DNA from: Anaerococcus sp. Marseille-Q5996
GTDB taxonomy: Bacteria; Bacillota; Clostridia; Tissierellales; Peptoniphilaceae
Assembly (NCBI RefSeq): GCF_946893725.1
Contig: NZ_CAMPPE010000001.1
Location: 431,843 to 495,842, forward strand
Reading direction: 5' to 3'
Length of the DNA: 64,000 bases
Below are positions 26,500-35,480 of this stretch, piece after piece. The position numbers and the translations under genes are program-made. The notes beneath the pieces are model-generated. The model worked only from the letters and a program-made list of their open reading frames with translations, had not been told where the DNA came from and did no database searches. Numbering within the stretch: the stretch's first letter is position 1; the number at the start of each line of letters is the position of its first letter.

Positions 26500-27573
26500 T
26501 TGAAATTAAAATCTAAATCATTAGTTATCCTATTAGCTCTTGGGCTAATAGGATGTTCTAATAATACAGCAAATCAAAATACTGAGAAAACACAAACAAC
26601 AAAAGTAGAAGAAGCAGAAACTAATAAGCAAGCTCAAAAGCCTGAGCAAATAAAAAAAGAAGAGACTGATGATAGCAGTAAGGCCCACTATGATGTAAAT
26701 ATTGCCATGCTAAAAGGACCTACAAGTGCTGGAGCTATAAATATGCTAGATTCATCTAAAAATGATGGGTCAAACTTTAGCTTTAACGAGTCAGTAGAAG
26801 GAGCTCCAGATGCAGTAGTTCCACAACTAGTTTCAGGAGAGACCGATATTGCAATCATTCCTCCAAATCTTGCTGCTACAGTTTATAATAAAACTGGTGG
26901 CAAGATAAAAGTATTGGCTATAAATAATCTTGGAGTTTTATATTTAGTTGAAAATGGAGACCTTAATATAAACTCTATAGAAGATTTAGTAAATAGTGGA
27001 GAAACTATATATACAGCAGCTAAGGGCGCAACTCCAGATTTGGCTATAAATGAAGTTATAAAAAATGCTGGATTTAATCAAGGTGATGTAAAAATAGAAT
27101 ATCTAGCAGAAGCCAGTGAAGTAGCTCAAAAAATGATAGCAGGAGAAGCAAAGCTTGCCCTTCTTCCAGAGCCAATGGTAACAAATGTTTTGATGAAAAA
27201 TGAAAATGCAAAAGTTGCCATTGATGTAAATAAACTTTACGAACAAGCAACATCTAGCCCACTAATTTCAGCTGTACTTGTTGGAAGAAGTGAGTATCTA
27301 GATGAAATAGATGTTCCACTTCTACTAGATTCCTATAAGGATTCAATTGATCAAGCAAAGCAAAATGTAGATGATACAGCAGCTCTTTTAGGTCAGTATG
27401 ACATTATGCCAGAGCCAGTAGCTAAAAAAGCATTACCAAATCTTGCTTTAAAATATATTGATGGCCAAGAGATGAAATCTATGCTCGAAAAACACCTAGA
27501 TTATCTTTACCAAAGTAATCCCCAACTAGTGGGTGGGTCCCTACCAGAAGATGACTTCTACTACAAAAAATAG
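26500..27573 (+). CDS. ABC transporter substrate-binding lipoprotein, TauA/SsuA/NMT1-like
   Basis: The 357-residue lipoprotein has a signal peptide ending in LIGC (C near residue 19), then a Thr/Lys/Gln linker and a periplasmic-binding fold. Segments such as LVSGETDIAIIPPNLAATVY, GATPDLAINEVIKNAGF and IAGEAKLALLPEPMVT are typical of the COG0715 family, which binds sulfonates, thiamine precursors or similar organic anions. The ligand is unknown. It starts at TTG 26500, supported by AAGGA and the signal peptide. It follows the hydrogenase by 16 nt and overlaps the permease gene. Confidence 0.85.
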   Translation: MKLKSKSLVILLALGLIGCSNNTANQNTEKTQTTKVEEAETNKQAQKPEQIKKEETDDSSKAHYDVNIAMLKGPTSAGAINMLDSSKNDGSNFSFNESVEGAPDAVVPQLVSGETDIAIIPPNLAATVYNKTGGKIKVLAINNLGVLYLVENGDLNINSIEDLVNSGETIYTAAKGATPDLAINEVIKNAGFNQGDVKIEYLAEASEVAQKMIAGEAKLALLPEPMVTNVLMKNENAKVAIDVNKLYEQATSSPLISAVLVGRSEYLDEIDVPLLLDSYKDSIDQAKQNVDDTAALLGQYDIMPEPVAKKALPNLALKYIDGQEMKSMLEKHLDYLYQSNPQLVGGSLPEDDFYYKK

Positions 27574-28300
27574 ATTTAGAAAAATAATTATAGCTATAAT
27601 TTGGCTTATGCTATGGCAAATTATGGCAAGTCTTATAAAAGAGGAGATACTATTACCATCTCCTCTTCTTGTATTTAAAAGTTTTATATCACTTTTAGGG
27701 CAAGCAGCATTTTATAAGACGATACTTACTTCTACAATAAAAATACTAGTAGGATTTATAATATCTATTGCAATTGGGACGATTTTTGCCTATCTATCCT
27801 ATAGATACAAATTATTTTATGATTTTATAAGTCCTATTATTCGTGTATTTAGGTCTATACCCTTGGCAAGTATAGTTATATTTTTATTGTTTTGGGCAGA
27901 TAAATCACTCCTTTCTATATATGTTAGTTTTATAATGGCTATGCCTTTAATCTTTCAAAATTTATATGATGGACTAGAAAGTATTGATAGAAAAATTTTA
28001 GAAATGGCTGATGTGTATAAGGTAAGTGAAATTAAGAAAATAAGATATATTTATAAAGTAAAGGCAAAATATTTTCTGTATTCCTCTATCATTAGTGTAT
28101 CAGGCTTGGTTTTTAAGGCTGGGATAGCTGCAGAAGTAATAGGACTGCCACAAAACTCTATCGGTAATAATCTCTATAATGCTAAAGTTTACCTAGATAT
28201 GCCAAATTTATTTGCTTGGACTATATCAATATTATTAATATCATCTATTTTTGAATACATGCTTAAAAGATTTTTAGGAGTAGATTATGCTAGAATTTAA
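27551..28300 (+). CDS. ABC transporter permease, SsuC/TauC-like
   Basis: This 249-residue inner-membrane protein has about six hydrophobic segments. The opening WLMLWQIMASLIKEEILLPSPLLVF and the central FRSIPLASIVIFLLFWA are characteristic of SsuC/TauC/ThiX permeases. The coupling loop is near LEMADVYKVSEIKKIRYIYK. ATG 27551 is chosen; an in-frame GTG at 27533 would add six residues. It lies inside the end of the binding-protein gene (23-nt overlap) and overlaps the ATPase gene by 14 nt. Confidence 0.85.
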   Translation: MTSTTKNRFRKIIIAIIWLMLWQIMASLIKEEILLPSPLLVFKSFISLLGQAAFYKTILTSTIKILVGFIISIAIGTIFAYLSYRYKLFYDFISPIIRVFRSIPLASIVIFLLFWADKSLLSIYVSFIMAMPLIFQNLYDGLESIDRKILEMADVYKVSEIKKIRYIYKVKAKYFLYSSIISVSGLVFKAGIAAEVIGLPQNSIGNNLYNAKVYLDMPNLFAWTISILLISSIFEYMLKRFLGVDYARI

Positions 28301-28847
28301 AGGTGTTTATAAATCCTATAATCATCCTATCTTAGAGAATCTTTCTTTTATACTTAAAGATGGAGAAAATTTAGGGATTTTTGGTAAATCTGGTATTGGT
28401 AAAACGACTATTATAAACCTTATCTTAGGTTTAGAAAAACCTGACCATGGATTTATAAAAAGAGACTTTAAAAAAGCTTCTGTAGTTTTTCAAGAAAACA
28501 GACTTATAGATGAAATATCAGCCCTGGATAATTTGAAGATACTTTCAGATAATATAGATTTAGCTAAATCAATTCTAAATAAATTTGGAATTTTTGATGT
28601 AGATAAAAGTGTAAATCTATTTAGTGGGGGCATGCAACGAAGAGTAGCCCTTGCCCGTGCTTATTTATTTGATGGAGATATCTTAATAATGGATGAGCCT
28701 TTTACAGGTCTTGATTTTAATAGCAAAAAAGATTTGGCTAGGTTAATAAAGCAAAAGTTTAAAGATAAATCTATAATAATAGTTTCCCACAATCTTGATG
28801 ATTACAAGCTTTTTGATATAAGCAATGAAAATATAATCTTTTTATAG
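28287..28847 (+). CDS. ABC transporter ATPase, SsuB/TauB-like, short
   Basis: This 186-residue ATPase subunit has Walker A GKSGIGKTT, signature FSGGMQRRVALARA and Walker B ILIMDEPFTGLD, ending just after the H-loop (IVSHNLDD). Ordinary SsuB proteins are about 250 residues; here the region between Walker A and the signature is compact and the C-terminal extension is missing, but no core motif is lost. It completes the importer with the two upstream genes. Confidence 0.88.
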   Translation: MLEFKGVYKSYNHPILENLSFILKDGENLGIFGKSGIGKTTIINLILGLEKPDHGFIKRDFKKASVVFQENRLIDEISALDNLKILSDNIDLAKSILNKFGIFDVDKSVNLFSGGMQRRVALARAYLFDGDILIMDEPFTGLDFNSKKDLARLIKQKFKDKSIIIVSHNLDDYKLFDISNENIIFL

Positions 28848-28876
28848 TTGTATTTAATTTTTATTATAGATATAAT
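28848..28876 (+). promoter_or_regulatory. murJ promoter
   Basis: TTGTAT (28848-28853) and TATAAT (28871-28876) are spaced 17 bp and begin right after the preceding stop codon. GAGAGG precedes the murJ ATG. Confidence 0.7.
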
Positions 28877-28905
28877 AAATAGATGAATTAATAAGAGAGG
28901 TTATT

Positions 28906-30537
28906 ATGGGTCAAACGGCATTTATGCTCATGTTCATAACCATTATCTCAAAAATCTTTGGATTTATAAGAGAAGCGGTTATGGCAAATTATATTGGGGC
29001 AGGTGAACTAAAATCCATCTACACAACAGCAAACACACTTCCAGTGGTGGTTGCAAACTTTGTAGCAGTGGGTATTATTTCTGGTTTTATCCCAATTTAT
29101 AATAGGGCAAAAAACGAAGAGGGTCAGGCTTCTGCTGAGAAGTTTACCTCAAATATATTTAATATTTTAATGGTATTTGCCACTGTTGCCCTAATTTTGG
29201 GCCTGATTTTTGCAAAACCATTTTCAAAGATACTCTCTCCAGACTTAGATGGCCAGTGGCTAGATTTAGCAGCTAATTATACTAGGATAATGATGTTTGC
29301 AGTTTATGCTTATCTTTATTCAGCAGTATTTAGGGGCTATTTAAATATTAAGGGAGATTTCTTCAATCCTGCAATAACTGGGATAATTATGAATATAATA
29401 ATCATAATATTTACAGTACTTACCGGAAAAACTGGTAATGTCTATTTACTAATCATTGGGGCTCTTTTAGGGAACATCTTCCAATATATACTATTTCCAA
29501 GGGCGACAAAAAAGGCTGGCTACCATCATGAAAAGGTTATTGATCTATCGAACAAATATGTAAGGCAGCTGATGATTATCGCTATACCGGTAATTGTGTC
29601 ATCTGCAGCTGGTGAGATTTCAATAATAGTAGACAACTCTATGGCTTCAGCATTTTTTGGTAAAGCCGCTATTTCTAAACTATTTTATGCAAAAACAATG
29701 CTAACATTGATTACAGGGGTAATTACAGTTTCAGTAACAACAGCACTTTTCCCACAAATTGCAGAGCTGGGACAATCTGGCAAGATAAATGCTATGAAAA
29801 AATCTATTTCATCATCAGTTGTAACAACACTATTGCTAGTTGTACCAGCAACTATTGGTATGTCAGTGCTTTCACAGCCAATTATCGAGTTAGTTTTCCA
29901 AAGAAATGCTTTCACTCAAGAAGATACAATAATAGTAGCAAGTTTATTATCATCCTACGCACCATATATAATTTTCCAATCTATATCTGATGTAGTTGAC
30001 CGAGGATTTTATGCCGTGGGAGATTCCAAAACTCCAGTTATAATTGTGGTTATCCAACAAGTTATAAATGTTATTTTCAATGTGATTTTGATTAATTTCT
30101 TTGCTATAAATGGTCTTGCATTATCGACAGTTGTTTCAACAATAGTTGGTTCAGCCCTTATGATTTATAAATTTAGGGCTAATTTTGGGGCCTTTAACTT
30201 TAAAACCGCCCTTATATCTATAATAAAAATTACAATTGCAACATCCCTAATGGCTCTAACTGCAAGGGGTATTTATGGTTTAACAAGTGGAAATATGCCA
30301 CATATCTTGGCTTTATTTATAGCAATAATAGTGGCAGCTATTGTTTATGGATTTTTAATTTTAATTGCAAGAATACCAGAAGTAATGAATTTGGTAAATA
30401 TTATTTACCACAAGGTCTTTAAGAAAAAAAAGGCTCAAAAACATATCCAAGCACCAAATCAAAAAGGTGACACACTTGGAGAATTTAATAGACGCAAGTC
30501 TTCTAAAAGACAATCTAGGACAAAAATTAAGCAGTAG
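28906..30537 (+). CDS. murJ: Lipid II flippase MurJ (MviN family)
   Basis: This 543-residue polytopic membrane protein with about 14 TM helices flips lipid-linked peptidoglycan precursor to the outer face. Family landmarks are SKIFGFIREAVMANYIGAGELKS near the N-terminus, the conserved Arg and Asp/Glu residues in helices 1, 2 and 8, and FQSISDVVDRGFYAVGDSKTPV. The last ~50 residues form a basic cytoplasmic tail. It is monocistronic, with its own promoter and a terminator that overlaps the stop. Confidence 0.92.
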   Translation: MGQTAFMLMFITIISKIFGFIREAVMANYIGAGELKSIYTTANTLPVVVANFVAVGIISGFIPIYNRAKNEEGQASAEKFTSNIFNILMVFATVALILGLIFAKPFSKILSPDLDGQWLDLAANYTRIMMFAVYAYLYSAVFRGYLNIKGDFFNPAITGIIMNIIIIIFTVLTGKTGNVYLLIIGALLGNIFQYILFPRATKKAGYHHEKVIDLSNKYVRQLMIIAIPVIVSSAAGEISIIVDNSMASAFFGKAAISKLFYAKTMLTLITGVITVSVTTALFPQIAELGQSGKINAMKKSISSSVVTTLLLVVPATIGMSVLSQPIIELVFQRNAFTQEDTIIVASLLSSYAPYIIFQSISDVVDRGFYAVGDSKTPVIIVVIQQVINVIFNVILINFFAINGLALSTVVSTIVGSALMIYKFRANFGAFNFKTALISIIKITIATSLMALTARGIYGLTSGNMPHILALFIAIIVAAIVYGFLILIARIPEVMNLVNIIYHKVFKKKKAQKHIQAPNQKGDTLGEFNRRKSSKRQSRTKIKQ

Positions 30538-30560
30538 GTAAAAAACCTCCTGCTTTTTAA
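30529..30560. terminator. Terminator at the end of murJ
   Basis: The stem AAGCAGTAGG / CCTCCTGCTT (one mismatch) with a TAAAAAA loop is followed by five T. It overlaps the murJ stop and lies beside the end of the convergent VWA gene. Confidence 0.75.
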
Positions 30561-32275
30561 TTTAATATTTGATTTTTCATAAAGATTGAAACGATTTTAC
30601 TAAAGTTTTCTAAATTTGTAATCCTAACAAAATCCCTATTATAAATTAGTTTTGCATTTTCCACATCTTCGTCCTCTCCGGTAAATACTCCTAGGACTGA
30701 GACATTATCATTTCTTAAATTACGAACCTCAAAGGCAGTATCATCAACGGCTATTTGGTCCTTATACTGGTCTTTTTCTTTAACTTTTATAGTATTAATA
30801 TTGGCTCTCTCATCATTTGGTTTTCCATCCGAAAGGACAATTACAATGTGTCTTACATCTTCTTGGGTGTCTATTATGTGGTGGAGGGTTTTAAAGGCAA
30901 GTCCATCACGGTTGGATCCAGCTGCAAAATATTTGTAAATCTCAGTATTCTTATGTTTTTCATTATAGTCACGAAAAACATTAAAAATTGTATGGTCACG
31001 TAGGGTAGAAAAGCTTGTTACTCTTATAGGAATGCCTGCTTCATCCATTGATTTTTCTATGATATAGGCTTGATTTGCAACTATATGCTGGCGCTCTATT
31101 TGGCTTGCTGATGCATCAAGGATTAAGTCTACCTTAAATTTGGTAATATCATCATTTTCTTGGTTTAAAAACACGTCATAATCATGAATTACAGGTGCCT
31201 TCCAAACTTTAGATGGATCTATTATCCCGTAATCTTTACTTACATCTACAAAATCTTCAAAGGTTGCTAATGAGTTTTTAATTGCTAGGGATAGTTCATT
31301 TATATTCCTATGATTGATTGCAAAATTATTTTCTATATAACGCTTATTTCTTTCGTATTGCTCGCGTCTATTTTCTTTATAGAACCTTGCATTTGGTTTT
31401 TGGCTGTATTCACCCTTGGTAAAGTAAAGTTTTTTGTGGGCATGGATGCCAGTTGCTACTTCTTTTTCGATTTTTTCTATCTGCCCTAGTGGTAAAATTG
31501 GTTTTCCGAAAAAATCTTCGATAAATTCGCTAGATGAATGGTAGTCATCTTGGGAAGAATTCATAAACATTAAGTTTTTATTTAAGTCTTCTTTTCTATC
31601 TTCATAGTAGATTAGGCCGGTAAATTCTGCAGCCCCTATGCCAAATTGCTCATCTATATTCTCATCGCTATATTCTTTTGGGCTATCCTCATCAGTTTTA
31701 AATTCTTGTGGTTGATTTTCCTCAACCATTTTTTCAAAAAGTTCTTCGTCTTCCTTTGCTCTTTCAAAATTGAAAAAAGTTTTAAAAACGTCATTAAGTT
31801 CATCTATTAAAACATTTGTATCTGTAGTGTAGATCTTAAAAATTGCTTCATAAATTGACCTAAAAACTGGCCCTTCTACTATTGGTTTATTAAAAACTTT
31901 GCCATAATATGCTTTTTCCATTTGCTCTATAAGATTATCTGGCTGGTGGTAGTTGTACCTGTGGAGTTTTTTTCTAGCATACTCTTTTTGCAAGTCGCCT
32001 ATGACTAAATTTTGTTTGCTAATCTCTTTAAAAGAAATTTCTTCTATTAATAGATTTGTTATGAATTTGAATTCTTCATAAAAAGGATTTTCCCTATTTA
32101 AATAAGCAAAAAATGAATTTAGCATCCTGGTATCAAAAGTTTTATAGGTATATCCAAATATTATATTTTTGTAGACCTCATCCATGGGATAGGATTTATT
32201 AGGTGTGAACCTATAATTTTTTGCAAAATCCCAAATAATATTATATTCGCGGATTTTATCAAGGGATTCAGTCAT
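30557..32275 (-). CDS. VWA-domain protein, NorD/CobT-like partner of a MoxR ATPase
   Basis: This 572-residue cytoplasmic protein has a long alpha-helical N-terminal region (to about 370) and a C-terminal von Willebrand A domain. The domain carries the MIDAS motif DASAS, a distal Thr/Arg region (AGSNRDGLAFKTL) and VIVLSDGKPND. This resembles NorD/CobT proteins that work with MoxR AAA ATPases as metal-dependent chaperones or insertases. ATG 32275 is chosen; GTG 32284 is an alternative. It overlaps the moxR-like gene by 8 nt. The protein or enzyme that the pair activates is not identifiable here. Confidence 0.8.
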   Translation of the reverse strand: MTESLDKIREYNIIWDFAKNYRFTPNKSYPMDEVYKNIIFGYTYKTFDTRMLNSFFAYLNRENPFYEEFKFITNLLIEEISFKEISKQNLVIGDLQKEYARKKLHRYNYHQPDNLIEQMEKAYYGKVFNKPIVEGPVFRSIYEAIFKIYTTDTNVLIDELNDVFKTFFNFERAKEDEELFEKMVEENQPQEFKTDEDSPKEYSDENIDEQFGIGAAEFTGLIYYEDRKEDLNKNLMFMNSSQDDYHSSSEFIEDFFGKPILPLGQIEKIEKEVATGIHAHKKLYFTKGEYSQKPNARFYKENRREQYERNKRYIENNFAINHRNINELSLAIKNSLATFEDFVDVSKDYGIIDPSKVWKAPVIHDYDVFLNQENDDITKFKVDLILDASASQIERQHIVANQAYIIEKSMDEAGIPIRVTSFSTLRDHTIFNVFRDYNEKHKNTEIYKYFAAGSNRDGLAFKTLHHIIDTQEDVRHIVIVLSDGKPNDERANINTIKVKEKDQYKDQIAVDDTAFEVRNLRNDNVSVLGVFTGEDEDVENAKLIYNRDFVRITNLENFSKIVSIFMKNQILN

Positions 32276-33173
32276 TAAATACACTCTCTTCTATGCTTGG
32301 TGGTACTTTTGTTTTTATGGTGTCGATTACAATTTGTCTTTCAAATTCATCAAAAGATTTATTGGCAAGCCCCATAAGAATAGCATCAAATGGATTTAAT
32401 CCCACTTGCATGGTTTCAATTGCAGAAATCAATCCACGAAGGTCTACGGATTTGGTAGAAATTTCATTGTTCTCACTTTTAAATTGAAGGGAGATAAACA
32501 TATCCAAAAATGCATTTCTATATTTTTCTTTTAGTTTTGGGAAAGTATCCATTAATAATTGATTTAAGTTCTCGCGAGTAATATTTGGCATATTTATAAT
32601 CATAAATCTTGAGGCAAGAGCTTCGTTTACCTCACGAGTGCCCACATATCCGTAGTTCATTGTTGCAATAAATCTGGTGTTTGGATCTAGATTTATTTTT
32701 TCATAACCAGGTAAATCTATAATTCTTCTGTGGTCTAGGGTTGCGTGCAAAACAGAAATTGCTTCGTTTTTTGCCATATTTATCTCATCAAGTACTGCAA
32801 AGCCACCCTTTGTTGCTGCTTCATAGATAGGTCCTTTTCTAAAAACAACTTCTCCATCCTTAAAAGTATCAGAACCAATAAGTGAGTTAAAATCAGTATT
32901 TACGTGGAAGGAAACATTCCAAGATGGTCTGGCAAATAAATATGCTAGATTTGATGAAAGTACGTTTTTACCTGTAGCTTTTGCACCTGTTAGCAAAATA
33001 TTTTTGCCTGCTAGGATGGCTGAAATCGCTTGTTCTAGTACTTCCTTACCATAATATTTGAATTCTGGTTCGCTCACTCTTGGATCATCCAACAAACCGT
33101 TTTTTTCTCTATATATTTCAACTTGTTTTATAAGATTTTTATCAACATTTTGTTTCTCTAAATATTCAATCAT
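32268..33173 (-). CDS. MoxR-family AAA ATPase with variant Walker A
   Basis: This 301-residue AAA_5/MoxR ATPase has the P-loop GAKATGKNVL, in which the Mg-coordinating Ser/Thr is replaced by Asn, Walker B FAVLDEINMA, sensor 1 FIATMNYGY and an arginine-finger region SRFMIIN. Start 33173 is set by AAGGAG 5 nt upstream; an upstream in-frame ATG lacks a site. It is paired with the VWA gene. Such pairs remodel or load cofactor into a target complex using ATP. The gene is divergent from the marR-like gene. Confidence 0.85.
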   Translation of the reverse strand: MIEYLEKQNVDKNLIKQVEIYREKNGLLDDPRVSEPEFKYYGKEVLEQAISAILAGKNILLTGAKATGKNVLSSNLAYLFARPSWNVSFHVNTDFNSLIGSDTFKDGEVVFRKGPIYEAATKGGFAVLDEINMAKNEAISVLHATLDHRRIIDLPGYEKINLDPNTRFIATMNYGYVGTREVNEALASRFMIINMPNITRENLNQLLMDTFPKLKEKYRNAFLDMFISLQFKSENNEISTKSVDLRGLISAIETMQVGLNPFDAILMGLANKSFDEFERQIVIDTIKTKVPPSIEESVFND

Positions 33174-33223
33174 TTTTACTCCTTTTAACCATAATATTAT
33201 ACAATTTATTTGCAAAAATTCAC

Positions 33224-33253
33224 TTGACAAAGTCCATTTATAGACTATATTAT
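33224..33253 (+). promoter_or_regulatory. Promoter and putative operator of the marR-ABC exporter operon
   Basis: TTGACA (33224-33229) is followed by overlapping -10 candidates TATATT (33246) and TATTAT (33248). The palindrome TATAG-A-CTATA (33239-33249) lies in the spacer and over the -10, a position fitting autorepression by the MarR protein. Confidence 0.65.
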
Positions 33254-33279
33254 ATTAGTATTTATGAGGAGGTCTCAAA

Positions 33280-33711
33280 TTGGACGAAAAATCATGCGAA
33301 ATATTTAATATTTTCTCAATGCTTAGGAAGATTAATGTACTAAATAAGCAGAGAGTAGAGAGATTTGGATTGAATAATCTTGAAAGTATTATCTTATTTC
33401 ATATAGACAAAATCGAAAACTTAACCCAAAAGGATTTGGTAAATAAACTTCAAATGCCCAAGCAAACTATAAATAGTATAATTTTAAATTTAAAAGAACA
33501 TGATCTTATTACTATGGAGGGGTCAGAATTTGATAAGCGTGTAAAAACATTGGTTTTGACAAAAAAAGGAGAAGATGAAGTAAGAAAAATAAATGAAGCC
33601 TTATCCTTATCCAACCAAAAAATATATGATGACTTGGGAGAAACAGATATAAAATTAATCAAAGAAAATCTAAATCAATTAATAGCAACTTTAGAAAATA
33701 ATATAAATTAG
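33280..33711 (+). CDS. MarR-family transcriptional regulator
   Basis: This 143-residue winged-helix dimer has a recognition region NLTQKDLVNKLQMPKQTINSIILNLKEHDLI followed by a wing with FDKRVKTLVLTKKG. Translation starts at TTG 33280, with GAGGAGG seven nt upstream and no suitable ATG. It is the first gene of an operon with two ABC exporter halves, the usual layout for a drug-responsive repressor of efflux. The inducer is unknown. Confidence 0.88.
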   Translation: MDEKSCEIFNIFSMLRKINVLNKQRVERFGLNNLESIILFHIDKIENLTQKDLVNKLQMPKQTINSIILNLKEHDLITMEGSEFDKRVKTLVLTKKGEDEVRKINEALSLSNQKIYDDLGETDIKLIKENLNQLIATLENNIN

Positions 33712-33719
33712 GAGGTAAT

Positions 33720-35480
33720 ATGAACAGCTTAAAAGAATTTAATGATGCTTATTCCTATCTAAAGCAGTATTTAAATCAATATAGGAAAAACAGAATAATT
33801 TCTATGCTTATGACAGTTTTAGAAACTATTTTTGAACTTTTAATTCCTGCTGTAATGGGGATTATTTTAAATGAAGTAATTTATCAAAAAGATCCAAGCC
33901 AGGCTTTAAAATATGGTCTTATAATTATTGTTTTATCCCTATTATCTATGTTTACAGGTACAAAAGCTTCAAAAAATGCAGGTCTTACATCTACTGGACT
34001 TTCTAATAATGTTAGAAAGGCACAATTTAGACAAATTCAAGATTTTGCTTTTGAGGATTTTGAATATTTTGGAGTACCATCACTTTTAACAAGATTAACA
34101 ACAGATATGCAGTCCCTATCCCAATCAACCTTTATGACAACAAGATTTATTATAAAAACTATAGTAATGGCGATAGTTTCCTTTATACTTGCCTTTAATA
34201 CTAGCTCAAAGTTATCAATTATATTTTTGATATTAATGCCTATATTAGTACTTATTTTATTAAGTATCACGTCAAGGGCTATACCAAAGTTTAGGCAAAC
34301 TCGTAAGCAATATGACAAATTAAACCAGGTTATTGAAGAAAACTTAAGCAATATGAGGGTTGTAAAAGCCTTTGTTAGAAAAAAATATGAAATAGAAAAA
34401 TTTGCCGGGGCAAATGAAGAAATGTTTAAATTAGCTGATAGCTCTGAGGGATCAGTTTCTTATGTTTTCCCAACAGCAAATGCAATTTTATATGCAGCTT
34501 TTGTTGCCTTAACTTGGTTTGGTGGGATTGAAATTATAAATGGAAGACTTGGAGTAGGAGACCTTGTTTCGTTTAATATGTATGCCATGATGCTATTAGG
34601 TTCCCTAATTGGTTTATCAATGGTAGTCACCATGTTAATGGCAGCCTCTCCATCAGTTACCCGTGTAAAAGAAGTATTGACCCGTGAAATTTCTATGGAT
34701 AATAGAGACAAGGTAGAAGGCCTAAGCTTAGAGGATGGATCAATTGATTTTGACAATGTAAGTTTTAAATACGAAGAAGATTCTGAAAACTATCAGCTAA
34801 AAAATATCGATTTGCATATAAAATCAGGCGAGGTAATCGGGATTTTAGGTCCAACTGGTTCAGCCAAATCAACTCTTGTCCAATTAATTCCTAGACTTTA
34901 TGACATCACAGAAGGTAGCCTGAGGGTAGGTGGTTGTGACATTAAAGACTATGACTTAAAAACTTTAAGAGATGCTGTAACCATAGTTTTACAAAAAAAT
35001 ACCTTATTTTCTGGAACAATTATCGACAACTTAAAATGGGGAGACCCAGATGCTAGTTTTGATGAAGTAGTAGCAATGGGGCAAATTGCCCAAGCAGATG
35101 AATTTATCAAGGAAAGAAATGATGGATACGAATCAGAACTTGGCCAAGGTGGTACAGGAGTATCAGGTGGTCAAAAACAAAGACTAACCATTGCAAGATC
35201 TCTACTTAAAAAACCGAAAGTATTAATCCTTGATAACTCAACAAGTGCAGTTGATACTAAAACAGAAGCTAAACTGCTAGATGGATTTAATAAACTAAAT
35301 CAGGATATGACACAAATTATCATTTCTCAAAGACTTTCATCATTTGACCATGCAGATAGGATTGTTATCATGGATAATGGCCAAATATCTGATATTGGAA
35401 CTGCTGATGAGCTTTATCATAGAAATGAAATTTATAGAATGACTTATGATATACAACAAAAAGGAGGGGAAGATGAGTAA
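33720..35480 (+). CDS. ABC exporter half-transporter with degenerate ATP site
   Basis: This 586-residue protein has a six-helix ABC transmembrane domain (to about 310) and a nucleotide-binding domain. Walker A reads GPTGSAKST (Ala for the last Gly), the signature is VSGGQKQR, and Walker B ends in LILDNSTSAVD, with Asn at the catalytic Glu position. Such changes are typical of the non-catalytic half of heterodimeric exporters. GGAGG precedes the ATG, 8 nt after marR. It pairs with the next gene, which overlaps by 8 nt. Likely substrate: drugs or lipids. Confidence 0.9.
   Translation: MNSLKEFNDAYSYLKQYLNQYRKNRIISMLMTVLETIFELLIPAVMGIILNEVIYQKDPSQALKYGLIIIVLSLLSMFTGTKASKNAGLTSTGLSNNVRKAQFRQIQDFAFEDFEYFGVPSLLTRLTTDMQSLSQSTFMTTRFIIKTIVMAIVSFILAFNTSSKLSIIFLILMPILVLILLSITSRAIPKFRQTRKQYDKLNQVIEENLSNMRVVKAFVRKKYEIEKFAGANEEMFKLADSSEGSVSYVFPTANAILYAAFVALTWFGGIEIINGRLGVGDLVSFNMYAMMLLGSLIGLSMVVTMLMAASPSVTRVKEVLTREISMDNRDKVEGLSLEDGSIDFDNVSFKYEEDSENYQLKNIDLHIKSGEVIGILGPTGSAKSTLVQLIPRLYDITEGSLRVGGCDIKDYDLKTLRDAVTIVLQKNTLFSGTIIDNLKWGDPDASFDEVVAMGQIAQADEFIKERNDGYESELGQGGTGVSGGQKQRLTIARSLLKKPKVLILDNSTSAVDTKTEAKLLDGFNKLNQDMTQIIISQRLSSFDHADRIVIMDNGQISDIGTADELYHRNEIYRMTYDIQQKGGEDE

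Noticed and set aside
33174..33230. N-terminal extension of the MoxR-type protein
   Set aside because: AAGGAG is positioned for ATG 33173, and the extension would cover the promoter region of the divergent genes.
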